A stretch of 7,154 nucleotides of DNA from an uncultured Flavobacteriales bacterium (GCA_905479845.1 CAJQOB010000272.1:1-7154), one strand, 5' to 3'. Counted from the first letter of the stretch, positions 1-6,686 are shown. Numbers and translations: made by a program. Notes: generated from the letters alone by a model not told the origin.

Positions 1-1378
1 CGCCAGCATTCTCAGCAATAATCCTCAAAGGCGATTCCAATGCTTTTCTGACGATTTGGATACCCATTCCTTCATCTTCGTTTAAGCCATTCAGATTGTC
101 GAGGCAACCGATAGCACGGATTAAGGCGACACCTCCTCCGGTTACAATTCCTTCCTCAACAGCAGCTCTCGTGGCATGTAAAGCATCATCCACACGGTCT
201 TTCTTCTCTTTCATTTCAACTTCTGTTGGTGCTCCAACATAAAGAACAGCAACCCCACCTGATAATTTCGCTAGGCGTTCTTGCATTTTTTCTTTGTCGT
301 AGTCCGAAGTAGTCGACTCGATTTGAGCTTTGATTTGACCGATACGTGCTTGGATATCGTCTTTACGACCTGCACCATTTACAACCGTTGTATTGTCTTT
401 GTCAATTTCTACTTTTTCAGCAGTTCCGAGCATTTCCAACGTTGCATTTTCCAATGTCAATCCGCGCTCTTCAGAGATCACTTGACCTCCAGTTAAAATC
501 GCGATATCTTCCAACATTGCTTTACGACGATCACCGAATCCTGGAGCCTTAACAGCAGCAACTTTCAGTTGTCCTCGAATTCTGTTTACTACCAATGTAG
601 CCAATGCTTCACCGTCAATGTCTTCAGCGATCAACAACAATGATTTCCCAGCTTGAGCAATTGGTTCCAAAATAGGAAGAAGCTCTTTCATGTTCGAGAT
701 CTTCTTATCGTAGATCAAGATCATTGGGTTTTCCATTTCCGTCAACATCTTCTCCGCGTTTGTTACGAAGTAAGGGGAGAGGTAACCACGATCGAATTGC
801 ATTCCTTCAACGGTGCGCACTTCTGTTTCAGTTCCTTTTGCTTCTTCAACAGTAATTACACCATCGTTTCCAACAACTTTCATTGCTTCAGCGATCAACG
901 ATCCAATTGTGTCGTCATTGTTAGCAGAGATTGTAGCAATCTGCTTGATTTTATCGTTGTCTGAACCAACCTCTTTTGAGATCGTTTTCAAGTGAGCTAC
1001 GATTGCGTTTACTGCTTTGTCGATTCCACGTTTCAAATCCATTGGATTTGCCCCAGCAGCAACGTTTTTCATTCCTGCGTTGATAATTGCCTGAGCTAAT
1101 ACCGTTGCCGTTGTTGTTCCGTCTCCTGCGATGTCTGCAGTTTTGGAAGCAACCTCTTTCACCATTTGAGCACCCATGTCCTCAACAGGATCTTTCAATT
1201 CGATTTCTTTTGCTACGGTAACACCATCTTTTGTTACATGTGGAGCGCCGAATTTCTTTCCGATTACTACGTTTCGACCTTTTGGTCCCAATGTAACTTT
1301 TACTGCGTCTGCTAATGCATCAACACCTTTCTTCAGGCGGTCACGCGCATCAACGTCAAAAAATATATCCTTTGCCAT
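1..1378 (-). CDS. groEL: GroEL chaperonin, 60 kDa subunit (C-terminus outside window)
   Basis: Cytoplasmic ATP-dependent chaperonin whose tetradecameric double ring encloses non-native proteins under a GroES lid. I translated the minus strand from the ATG at 1376-1378: it begins MAKDIFFDVDARDRLKKGVD and stays open for 459 codons to the window edge, ending in SPLRIIAENAG. The family is usually about 545 residues, so some 85 C-terminal residues of the equatorial domain lie outside. Visible hallmarks are the nucleotide-binding TLGPKGRNVV (about residues 29-38), the catalytic aspartates D51 and D86 (AGDGTTTATVL), the apical segment GYLSPYFVTN, and VEMKEKKDRVDDALHATRAAVEEG, which carries the equivalent of E. 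coli D398. No frameshift, insertion or missing catalytic residue is seen. The start is preceded by an A-rich stretch without a Shine-Dalgarno sequence. It lies 79 bp downstream of groES and is presumably cotranscribed with it. Confidence 0.98.
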   Translation of the reverse strand, partial: MAKDIFFDVDARDRLKKGVDALADAVKVTLGPKGRNVVIGKKFGAPHVTKDGVTVAKEIELKDPVEDMGAQMVKEVASKTADIAGDGTTTATVLAQAIINAGMKNVAAGANPMDLKRGIDKAVNAIVAHLKTISKEVGSDNDKIKQIATISANNDDTIGSLIAEAMKVVGNDGVITVEEAKGTETEVRTVEGMQFDRGYLSPYFVTNAEKMLTEMENPMILIYDKKISNMKELLPILEPIAQAGKSLLLIAEDIDGEALATLVVNRIRGQLKVAAVKAPGFGDRRKAMLEDIAILTGGQVISEERGLTLENATLEMLGTAEKVEIDKDNTTVVNGAGRKDDIQARIGQIKAQIESTTSDYDKEKMQERLAKLSGGVAVLYVGAPTEVEMKEKKDRVDDALHATRAAVEEGIVTGGGVALIRAIGCLDNLNGLNEDEGMGIQIVRKALESPLRIIAENAG

Positions 1379-1383
1379 TTTCT

Positions 1384-1440
1384 ATTTTTTTAATCTTTTA
1401 TTTGTGCACTGAGCTTGTCGAAGTGCAATTTTTTAATCTT
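1384..1440. repeat. REP-like palindrome flanked by 13-14 bp direct repeats in the groES-groEL gap
   Basis: The 79-bp gap between groES and groEL contains a 23-bp imperfect palindrome at 1405-1427. Its arms are TGCACT (1405-1410) and AGTGCA (1422-1427), and its core is CTGAGCTTGTCGAAG (1409-1423). From memory, that core resembles a short interspersed repeat found in many bacterial genomes (CTTCGACAAGCTCAG on the other strand). It is bracketed by two nearly identical A/T-rich direct repeats: A-T7-AATCTT at 1384-1397 and A-T6-AATCTT at 1428-1440. This layout looks like a small element with a target duplication. The alternative is that poly-T tracts matched by chance, or that the repeats arose by slippage. 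As RNA the palindrome could fold inside the groES-groEL message. Confidence 0.6.
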
Positions 1441-1457
1441 CGAATCTTTCAATCGAC

Positions 1458-1733
1458 TTAAAGAATTCCGTAAATATCTGCCTCACGCATGATCATGTAC
1501 ATTGTTCCGTCCAATTTGATTTCCGTTCCAGAATACTGACCGAAAAGTACTTCGTCTCCGACTTTTACCGTCATTGGCTCGTCTGGTTTTCCATTACCCG
1601 CAGCGATGATTTTTCCTTTAAGAGGTTTTTCTTTCGCTGAGTCAGGAATGATGATTCCGCTTGCTGTTTTTTGTTCAGCTGGAGCAGGTTCAATCAAAAC
1701 TCTGTCCGCTAATGGTTTGAATGAAGTTGACAT
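1458..1733 (-). CDS. groES: GroES co-chaperonin, 10 kDa
   Basis: Heptameric cytoplasmic lid that caps the GroEL ring. The 91-residue protein is a normal length for the family. It begins MSTSFKPLADRVLIEP, the conserved first beta strand. The mobile loop follows (about residues 18-34, PAEQKTASGIIIPDSAKEK), in which I27-I29 form the hydrophobic tripeptide that docks on the GroEL apical domain. The body has the usual GKIIAAGNG, VKVGDEVLFGQYSGTEI and the C-terminal YMIMREADIYGIL. The only in-frame methionine near the start is the one used. The ATG is preceded by ACTAATAAAT with no Shine-Dalgarno sequence. It lies upstream of groEL in the usual order, and 155 bp of non-coding DNA separates it from secG. 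I found no convincing TTTG/TAnnTTTG promoter and no CIRCE element (TTAGCACTC-N9-GAGTGCTAA) in that gap, so how it is induced is not visible. Confidence 0.98.
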   Translation of the reverse strand: MSTSFKPLADRVLIEPAPAEQKTASGIIIPDSAKEKPLKGKIIAAGNGKPDEPMTVKVGDEVLFGQYSGTEIKLDGTMYMIMREADIYGIL

Positions 1734-1828
1734 ATTTATTAGTTAAATGATTATTAATTTTTGAATCAATTTGAATAGGACGAATTTTGTGCCATCCTTG
1801 ATACTCCGACAAAGTTTCATATTTAGGC

Positions 1829-1863
1829 AAAAAAAATGTCAGTATGCTGACATACTGACATTT
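1829..1863 (-). terminator. Hairpin plus T run after secG (intrinsic terminator or operator)
   Basis: A perfect inverted repeat with 13-bp arms, AAATGTCAGTATG (1834-1846) and CATACTGACATTT (1851-1863), encloses a 4-base loop. On the minus strand the second arm runs straight into eight T residues (1836 down to 1829). It starts 25 bp after the secG stop, so it fits a Rho-independent terminator for the miaB-to-secG operon. Only 4 of 13 stem pairs are G/C. The block also holds three copies of the heptamer ATGTCAG/CTGACAT (1836-1842, 1847-1853, 1855-1861), which recurs at the miaB and topA promoters. A protein-binding operator upstream of groES is therefore a real alternative or an additional role. 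Confidence 0.75.
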
Positions 1864-1888
1864 CAAATGTGTTATTGAGAACCAGAAA

Positions 1889-2164
1889 TTAGTTTTCCGG
1901 AGCTTGTTCCGTTGGTGCTTCTTCCTGAGCTGCAGGAGCCGAATCACTAAAACGAATTGTCAATACGATACTTAGAACCGCAACAACTGCTGCTAATCCC
2001 CAAGTTGTTTTGTCGATGAAGTCGTTTGTCTTTTGAACACCACCAATTTGTTGTGCTGCACCGAAGTCAGAGCTCAATCCACCACCCTTTGGATTTTGGA
2101 TAAAAACTACTCCCACCAATAGGATACTTGAAATAACAATGATGATTGAAAATAACGTGTCCAT
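1889..2164 (-). CDS. secG: SecG, preprotein translocase subunit
   Basis: Small inner-membrane subunit that assists SecYE and SecA in protein export. The 91-residue protein has two predicted membrane helices, about residues 3-21 (LFSIIIVISSILLVGVVFI) and 54-71 (TTWGLAAVVAVLSIVLTI). Between them is the family signature IQNPKGGGLSSDFG, followed by GGVQKTNDFIDKTTW. The C-terminal tail is a short acidic and alanine/proline-rich stretch. The start codon lies 5 bp after the stop of the acidic TPR-like gene, so it should be the last gene of the miaB operon. The terminator-like hairpin follows its stop by 25 bp. SecG families are poorly conserved in general, but the NPKGGG and GVQKTN motifs make this identification firm. 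Confidence 0.95.
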   Translation of the reverse strand: MDTLFSIIIVISSILLVGVVFIQNPKGGGLSSDFGAAQQIGGVQKTNDFIDKTTWGLAAVVAVLSIVLTIRFSDSAPAAQEEAPTEQAPEN

Positions 2165-2169
2165 TTCTA

Positions 2170-3384
2170 TTATGTATTTAATTTTGTCTTTAAATCTTCA
2201 ATTAGGCTTGCAAAGAAACTCTTTTTTTCTGGAATTGTCAACATTAATTGCTCATAAGCTGCAATTGCCTTCGGATAATTTCCTTGCATGGCATATACTT
2301 TGGCTAATGTTTCGCTCACAGGAACTGTTTCCTCGGTTAAACTTTTCTTTGCTTTTTTCGGAGCAGAGAAGAATTCTTTCTTTGGTCTCTCTTGCTCACC
2401 AAATAAGGGGTTCGAAGGATCGAAGTCGGAAAATTCTGGGACAACCTTTACCGTCACAGTCTCCTCTTCAGGTTCAGTATAGTTGTCATTCGCTGACAGC
2501 CAACTCGTGAAAGATAAATCCTCTTTTATTTCTGGTTCCGTTGATTCGGAAACCGCTTCTTTCTGATTTTCAGCTTCTTTTTCCTTTAGTTTTCGCTCTT
2601 CTTCAGGACTTAAACCATCCAATTGATAGTTTGCCGCGTAAATGTGGTGAGCAATTGTTTGTTCTAAAGGATCTTGGGTCTCTTTTTCAGCAGGAGCTTC
2701 ATCTTTAAATGCTTCTTCAACCGAATATAGTTCCTCCTTTTCAGTCTCAGGTTCCGAAGGTGTCTCAGAAGTTTCTAGTTCAAAAACTGTTTCTTCGACC
2801 TCAATCGGAGTCTCTTCAATAATTGGCTCAGACTCATTAGAATCAATAACTATTTCATCCGTTTCTACCTGAGCAGTGTCAACAACTAGTTCGGGCTCGT
2901 CGAGCACAATGTTCTCTTCTTCGAGAATTGGAGTTTCTACAGCTTCGACTATTTCTTCAGGAGTGGCTTCTTCCTCTTTGGTTTCTTCAATTGTTTCGGC
3001 AACTTCCTTGTCATCTGAAACTTCTTCGACTTCTTCTGAACGAGGGCTGAGTGGAGCCGAATCCTGAATTTCCTCAACTATTTCTTCCGCAGGTTCTTCG
3101 ATTTTCTCTTCGGCTTCAACAATTGGTGTTGGTTCAGCAGAAACTGAATGTGCTGATTCAACCAAATTGAAAAGTTGCGCGCGATCGGTAATTCGAAATG
3201 AATGTTTTTTGAGTTCATCCTCAAAATGGACATCCCCAGCTTGTTTCAGCGATTGGAGATAGAGGATTGAAAACATTTGTGTGTACGGATATTTCTCCGC
3301 TAATAGCTTCAAATCCTCAGCGTCATGTGCTTTAGTGATTGATGGATTCTCAATTCGAGCAGCTATTTCGTTCACATTCAACAT
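2170..3384 (-). CDS. Acidic TPR-like protein of unknown function
   Basis: No characterised function is known to me; proteins of this layout sit next to secG and lptE in many Bacteroidota. The frame is open from a TTG at 3390, but I prefer the ATG at 3382-3384. That gives MLNVNEIAARIENP and 404 residues, and it overlaps the LptE stop by one base (TAATG), the same junction seen one gene upstream. Three parts are visible. Residues about 1-78 form a compact predicted helical domain (DLKLLAEKYPYTQMFSILYLQSL, then FRITDRAQLFNLVESAHS). Residues about 80-315 are a long, probably disordered, very glutamate-rich linker with islands such as HHIYAANYQLDGL and LSFTSWLS. Residues about 356-395 (SETLAKVYAMQGNYPKAIAAYEQLML) match one TPR-like helix pair. 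There is no signal peptide or membrane segment, so it is probably cytoplasmic. A scaffold or partner for envelope assembly would be a guess. Confidence 0.85.
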   Translation of the reverse strand: MLNVNEIAARIENPSITKAHDAEDLKLLAEKYPYTQMFSILYLQSLKQAGDVHFEDELKKHSFRITDRAQLFNLVESAHSVSAEPTPIVEAEEKIEEPAEEIVEEIQDSAPLSPRSEEVEEVSDDKEVAETIEETKEEEATPEEIVEAVETPILEEENIVLDEPELVVDTAQVETDEIVIDSNESEPIIEETPIEVEETVFELETSETPSEPETEKEELYSVEEAFKDEAPAEKETQDPLEQTIAHHIYAANYQLDGLSPEEERKLKEKEAENQKEAVSESTEPEIKEDLSFTSWLSANDNYTEPEEETVTVKVVPEFSDFDPSNPLFGEQERPKKEFFSAPKKAKKSLTEETVPVSETLAKVYAMQGNYPKAIAAYEQLMLTIPEKKSFFASLIEDLKTKLNT

Positions 3385-3890
3385 TACCAATTCGAGAAAA
3401 GTTGATTAATAATGTCCTGAACGATTTGCGAATTCACCTCTTCCAGAAGTGTAGATTCAACAATTCCCAAATCAGTATTCGAGTCATAATCCACAAAACG
3501 ATTGCTGTTAACAACCATTTGATCTTCTTCAGGTTCTTTGATAAAAATTGTGAACGTTGCTGAAACTGAGAGCCTGTTTTTTGCCGCTTGATCTCCGTCT
3601 TGCAATGCAACTGGGGTAATAGAATAATTGTTGATTACACCTTCAATTTCCAATTGCGCATCTTCTGGGGAGCCAGATAAATTCAAGCTTGTATTATTCT
3701 GAATAGCATCTTTTACATTTTCAGTTAAGGTCGCAGAATAACTGAGTGGTGTATTTGTGGCATTGTTGTCGAAGGTCTTTACCGAAAATGATTCCCATTC
3801 ATCAGGGAAGCTCACATCAGTGAAGCCCACTCGTGTTGGCCAGCAACTCGAGAAGAGAAATAATCCCATGAATAAAATGAGGTATCGCAT
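3384..3890 (-). CDS. lptE: LptE-family outer-membrane lipoprotein (LPS assembly)
   Basis: LptE is the lipoprotein that plugs the LptD barrel and helps deliver lipopolysaccharide to the cell surface. The 168-residue product begins MRYLILFMGLFLFSSC, a short signal peptide with the lipidated cysteine at residue 16. The lipobox is FSSC, slightly atypical with F at -3. The mature part has the pattern I associate with Bacteroidota LptE proteins: an early strand (ESFSVKTFDNNA), a helix (YSATLTENVKDAIQNNTSLNL), a strand (AQLEIEGVINNYSITPVA), another strand (NRLSVSATFTIFI) and a C-terminal helix (LLEEVNSQIVQDIINQLFSNW). Sequence conservation in this family is low, so the name rests on the lipobox, the length, this strand/helix pattern and the neighbourhood. 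The ATG overlaps the stop of the regulator gene by one base (TAATG), and its own stop overlaps the next ATG in the same way. Confidence 0.82.
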   Translation of the reverse strand: MRYLILFMGLFLFSSCWPTRVGFTDVSFPDEWESFSVKTFDNNATNTPLSYSATLTENVKDAIQNNTSLNLSGSPEDAQLEIEGVINNYSITPVALQDGDQAAKNRLSVSATFTIFIKEPEEDQMVVNSNRFVDYDSNTDLGIVESTLLEEVNSQIVQDIINQLFSNW

Positions 3891-5137
3891 TATTCGCTTA
3901 AGTTATATTCTTTGATCTTACGATACAAGGTTCTCTCGCTAATTCCCAATTCTGATGCAGCGTATTTTCGTTTTCCCTTGTGTTTTTGAAGTGCCTTTTG
4001 AATCAATTCTTTTTCTCTATCCTCTAATGAAAGTGACTCTTCAACTTCCTCGTGTGCTTCAAACGATTCTTCTACTGGATTATTTTGATATTCGAATGAT
4101 TCTTGAATTGGTGCCGCCGGAGGTAGAATTCGTGGGTTGCTCACTGTTGGAGTTTCTACGTCTCTATATAATCGGTTCACAACGTTTACTTGATCCTTGC
4201 TCAAATCTACACTTCCGTCCTTAGGGATAATGTCAATGACCAACTTCTTCAACTCAGTCAAGTCCTTCTTCATATCAAACAGGAATTTGTACATCAGCTC
4301 CCGCTCATTGATACTATTAGTAGATTCTTTGTTGATTACAGTAGGACTGTTTTCGCGTTCCAGAGGTAAGTAGTTTCTCAAAATCACACCGTCGATTTCA
4401 CGGGCTGTTTCGATCACCGAAATTTGCTCAACCAAGTTCTTCAACTGACGAATGTTTCCGGGCCAAGAGTAGTTAATTAACATGTCCACAGCTTCTGGTG
4501 TTAGTTTGATCCCAGGCATGCGGTACTTGTCTCCGAAGTCGCTAGCGAATTTTCTAAATAGAAGGTGAATATCATCTCCACGTTTGCTTAGTGGAGGCAA
4601 GGAAATTGGAACTGTACTCAAACGGTAAAACAAATCTTCACGGAATTTCCCGGAAGAAATCGCTTGCATCATATTTTCATTTGTTGCAGCAACAACGCGA
4701 ACGTTCGTTTTTATTGGTTTTGATGATCCTACTCGAATGAATTCCCCTGTTTCCAGAACACGGAGTAATCTCACTTGGGTTTGCATAGGAAGCTCGGCAA
4801 CTTCATCTAAAAATATTGTACCGCCATCCGCAACTTCAAAGTATCCTTTTCTGCTTCCACTGGCCCCCGTAAAGGCTCCTTTCTCGTGTCCGAATAATTC
4901 AGAGTCGATTGTTCCTTCTGGAATCGCACCACAGTTCACTGCAATGTATTCACCGTGTTTCCGTGAACTCAATTGGTGGATCACTTGAGGGATAATTTCC
5001 TTTCCAGTTCCACTTTCTCCCGTTACGAGTACAGAAATATCGGTGGGAGCCACTTGAATGGCAACTTCTAGTGCACGGTTCAAGAGAACGGCATTTCCAA
5101 TAATTCCGAAACGTTGTTTAACCTGTTGAATATTCAT
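3890..5137 (-). CDS. Sigma-54-dependent transcriptional activator, AAA+ and Fis domains, no receiver domain
   Basis: Bacterial enhancer-binding protein that hydrolyses ATP to open sigma-54 (RpoN) promoter complexes. The 415 residues begin almost directly with the AAA+ domain. Walker A is GESGTGKE (40-47), the sigma-54-contacting loop GAFTGA is intact (87-92), Walker B is GGTIFLDE (105-112), the arginine-finger region is FREDLFYR (165-172), and the sensor II region is WPGNIRQLKN (225-234). Residues about 260-370 are a variable linker, rich in glutamate near its end. A Fis-type helix-turn-helix closes the protein (about 371-415, with YAASELGISERTLYRKIKEY). There is no N-terminal receiver, GAF or PAS domain, so it is not an ordinary response regulator. 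Activity may be set by expression or by a partner protein. It starts 4 bp after the miaB stop and overlaps lptE by one base. Its targets cannot be told from the sequence. Confidence 0.95.
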   Translation of the reverse strand: MNIQQVKQRFGIIGNAVLLNRALEVAIQVAPTDISVLVTGESGTGKEIIPQVIHQLSSRKHGEYIAVNCGAIPEGTIDSELFGHEKGAFTGASGSRKGYFEVADGGTIFLDEVAELPMQTQVRLLRVLETGEFIRVGSSKPIKTNVRVVAATNENMMQAISSGKFREDLFYRLSTVPISLPPLSKRGDDIHLLFRKFASDFGDKYRMPGIKLTPEAVDMLINYSWPGNIRQLKNLVEQISVIETAREIDGVILRNYLPLERENSPTVINKESTNSINERELMYKFLFDMKKDLTELKKLVIDIIPKDGSVDLSKDQVNVVNRLYRDVETPTVSNPRILPPAAPIQESFEYQNNPVEESFEAHEEVEESLSLEDREKELIQKALQKHKGKRKYAASELGISERTLYRKIKEYNLSE

Positions 5138-5141
5138 ATTC

Positions 5142-6605
5142 TCAGTTCATTTTTGCTGGTGGAAGGACTTCGACTACATCTCCCAATAATGTCGCCGTTG
5201 TACAATCGTTAATTTTCACCATCACGTAAGTTCCTTTTTTAAATTCACCTTTTGGGAAAACAGTCTTTGAGTTATTATCTGCACGTCCTGACATAAATGA
5301 TTCAGGTTCGCGTTTAGATGGTCCTTCAACCAATACTTTTTGAATAGAGCCCACTAATTTCTTGTGTCTCATTTTTGAGTGCTCTTGCTGTAGGTTGATG
5401 ATCTCTGTCAAGCGTGCGCTTTTCACCTCTTCAGGGACATTGTCCTCATATCTTCTTTCAGCAAGTGTTTTTGGTCGCTCTGAGTATTTATACATGTACG
5501 CAAATTCCCATTTCACGATGTTCATCATCGAAATAGTATCCGCATGTTCTTCTTCTGTTTCATCGCAGAAACCTGTAATCAGGTCGGTTGAAATGGAGCA
5601 TGTTGGAAGAATTCTGCGGATAGCATCAATTCTTTCAAGATACCACTCTCGCGAGTATCCGCGGTTCATGCGTTTTAACATTTCTGTATTTCCTGATTGA
5701 ACAGGTAAGTGGATGTAATTACAAATGTTTTCATGCTTTGCCATTACTTCCAAAACATCGTCACCCATATCTTTTGGGTGAGAAGTGGAGAATCTTACAC
5801 GGAGATCAGGTGATACTTGCGCCACCATATCCATTAATTCGGCAAAGTTCGTTGTTGGTTTATCCGCATCTTTAATTTCACCTTTCGATGTCATGTTCCA
5901 GCGGTATGAATCCACATTTTGACCGAGTAAAGTCACTTCGCGGTATCCTTGTTCGAATAAATCACGGCATTCCTGAACGATTGTTTCTGGATCACGTGAG
6001 CGTTCACGTCCTCTTGTAAAAGGTACTACGCAGAATGAGCACATGTTGTCACATCCGCGAGTAATTGAAACAAAACTTGATACGCCTCCAGTATCTAATT
6101 TGACGGGAGAAATATCAGCGTAGGTCTCTTCGCGAGACAACAATACGTTTACTGCCTTTTGTCCTGTTCCAACTTCATCAATAAGATTCGGTAAATCACG
6201 GTAAGCGTCTGGACCAGCAACTAAATCCACAAGTTTCTCTTCTTCGAGCAAATCTTTTTTCAAACGCTCGGCCATACAGCCCAAAATCCCTACAACCAAA
6301 CTCGGCTGGTGAATTTTACGTTTTTTGAAGTTTGTTAGGCGTCTTCGAACACGTTGCTCCGCGTTTTCACGAATAGAACAAGTGTTGATAAGAACTACAT
6401 CTGCTTCTTCAACATCACGAGTAGTGCTGTATCCGTCTTTCGCCATAATTGAGGCAACAACTTCACTATCAGCAAAATTCATAGCACAACCATAACTCTC
6501 AACGTAGAGTTTTTTTCCGTGTGGAAGATTCTCTGGAGCTATCATTGTAGCTTCACCTTGACGTGACTCGTCTATTTCTTTATCCAAATTGATCGTTCTA
6601 TCCAT
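5142..6605 (-). CDS. miaB: MiaB, tRNA-2-methylthio-N6-dimethylallyladenosine synthase
   Basis: Radical-SAM methylthiotransferase that converts i6A37 to ms2i6A37 in tRNAs reading UNN codons, acting in the cytoplasm. The 487 residues show the three MiaB domains. The N-terminal MTTase domain carries the auxiliary 4Fe-4S ligands C40 (ESYGCAMN), C76 (INTCSIRENAEQRV) and C110 (GILGCMAERLK). The radical-SAM core has CxxxCxxC at C185, C189 and C192 (RGCDNMCSFCVVPFTRGRERSR). The C-terminal TRAM domain (about 415-482) is where tRNA is bound. ESYGCAMN has alanine where many MiaB proteins have glutamine. The first ATG (6603-6605) gives a roughly 30-residue N-terminal extension. A second methionine at residue 21 (MIAPENLPHGKK) is possible, but the promoter position and the lengths I recall for relatives favour the first. 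It is the first gene of the operon. Confidence 0.97.
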   Translation of the reverse strand: MDRTINLDKEIDESRQGEATMIAPENLPHGKKLYVESYGCAMNFADSEVVASIMAKDGYSTTRDVEEADVVLINTCSIRENAEQRVRRRLTNFKKRKIHQPSLVVGILGCMAERLKKDLLEEEKLVDLVAGPDAYRDLPNLIDEVGTGQKAVNVLLSREETYADISPVKLDTGGVSSFVSITRGCDNMCSFCVVPFTRGRERSRDPETIVQECRDLFEQGYREVTLLGQNVDSYRWNMTSKGEIKDADKPTTNFAELMDMVAQVSPDLRVRFSTSHPKDMGDDVLEVMAKHENICNYIHLPVQSGNTEMLKRMNRGYSREWYLERIDAIRRILPTCSISTDLITGFCDETEEEHADTISMMNIVKWEFAYMYKYSERPKTLAERRYEDNVPEEVKSARLTEIINLQQEHSKMRHKKLVGSIQKVLVEGPSKREPESFMSGRADNNSKTVFPKGEFKKGTYVMVKINDCTTATLLGDVVEVLPPAKMN

Positions 6606-6624
6606 AATCTAATCTATCTCAAAA

Positions 6625-6639
6625 CCTATCTACGATAGG
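6625..6639 (-). other. Small hairpin at the predicted 5' end of the miaB transcript
   Basis: CCTATC (6625-6630) and GATAGG (6634-6639) form a perfect 6-bp stem with a 3-base loop. The predicted transcription start for miaB is around 6638-6641, so this hairpin would sit at the extreme 5' end of the operon mRNA, about 20 bases before the ATG. Such a structure could protect the 5' end or affect initiation. A dyad bound by a protein just downstream of the promoter is the alternative. Confidence 0.45.
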
Positions 6640-6644
6640 GCGCA

Positions 6645-6675
6645 CAAAACTACTCAAAAAGTGGAGGGTGTCAAA
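6645..6675 (-). promoter_or_regulatory. miaB operon promoter, Bacteroidota housekeeping type
   Basis: On the minus strand a -33 box TTTG (6675-6672) is followed after 19 bp by TAGTTTTG (6652-6645), a perfect match to the -7 consensus TAnnTTTG known from Bacteroides and Flavobacterium. Spacing and distance to the miaB ATG (about 35 bases from the predicted start of transcription) both fit. The heptamer CTGACAT (6682-6676) directly abuts the upstream edge of the -33 box. No other promoter of this quality was found among the five downstream genes, so it probably drives miaB through secG. Confidence 0.75.
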
Positions 6676-6686
6676 ATGTCAGTATG
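6669..6686. promoter_or_regulatory. Putative operator at the miaB promoter: TGTCA repeat and the ATGTCAG motif
   Basis: On the plus strand TGTCA (6669-6673), three A residues and a second TGTCA (6677-6681) form a direct repeat. The second copy lies in AAATGTCAGTATG (6674-6686), identical over all 13 bases to one arm of the palindrome between secG and groES. The block overlaps the predicted -33 box of miaB, so a bound protein would affect polymerase access. The function is inferred only from recurrence and position. Confidence 0.5.

Noticed and set aside
653..1412. Plus-strand frames opposite groEL
   Set aside because: The minus strand encodes a complete run of GroEL motifs throughout; the plus-strand frames are shadows.
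1810..1831. Housekeeping promoter for groES (TTTG at 1828-1831, AAACTTTG at 1810-1817, minus strand)
   Set aside because: The spacer is only 10 bp and the -7 box lacks the leading T, so it does not fit the consensus.
1734..1888. CIRCE heat-shock operator before groES
   Set aside because: Searched for TTAGCACTC and GAGTGCTAA; neither is present. The dyad there has an unrelated sequence.
1690..1947. 85-codon minus-strand frame spanning the groES start, the gap and the secG end
   Set aside because: It overlaps both real genes in another frame, has no recognisable domain, and crosses the hairpin; it is a chance frame.
2139..2510. 123-codon plus-strand frame antisense to the acidic TPR-like gene
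   Set aside because: The antisense of a convincing gene; the protein has no family features.
2876..3067. Serine/threonine-rich plus-strand frame that looks like a low-complexity surface protein
   Set aside because: Serine and threonine codons here are the reverse complement of the glutamate-rich stretch of the real gene.
3385..3390. TTG start giving two extra residues for the acidic TPR-like protein
   Set aside because: An ATG two codons in makes the TAATG overlap seen at the previous junction; a TTG start is less likely.
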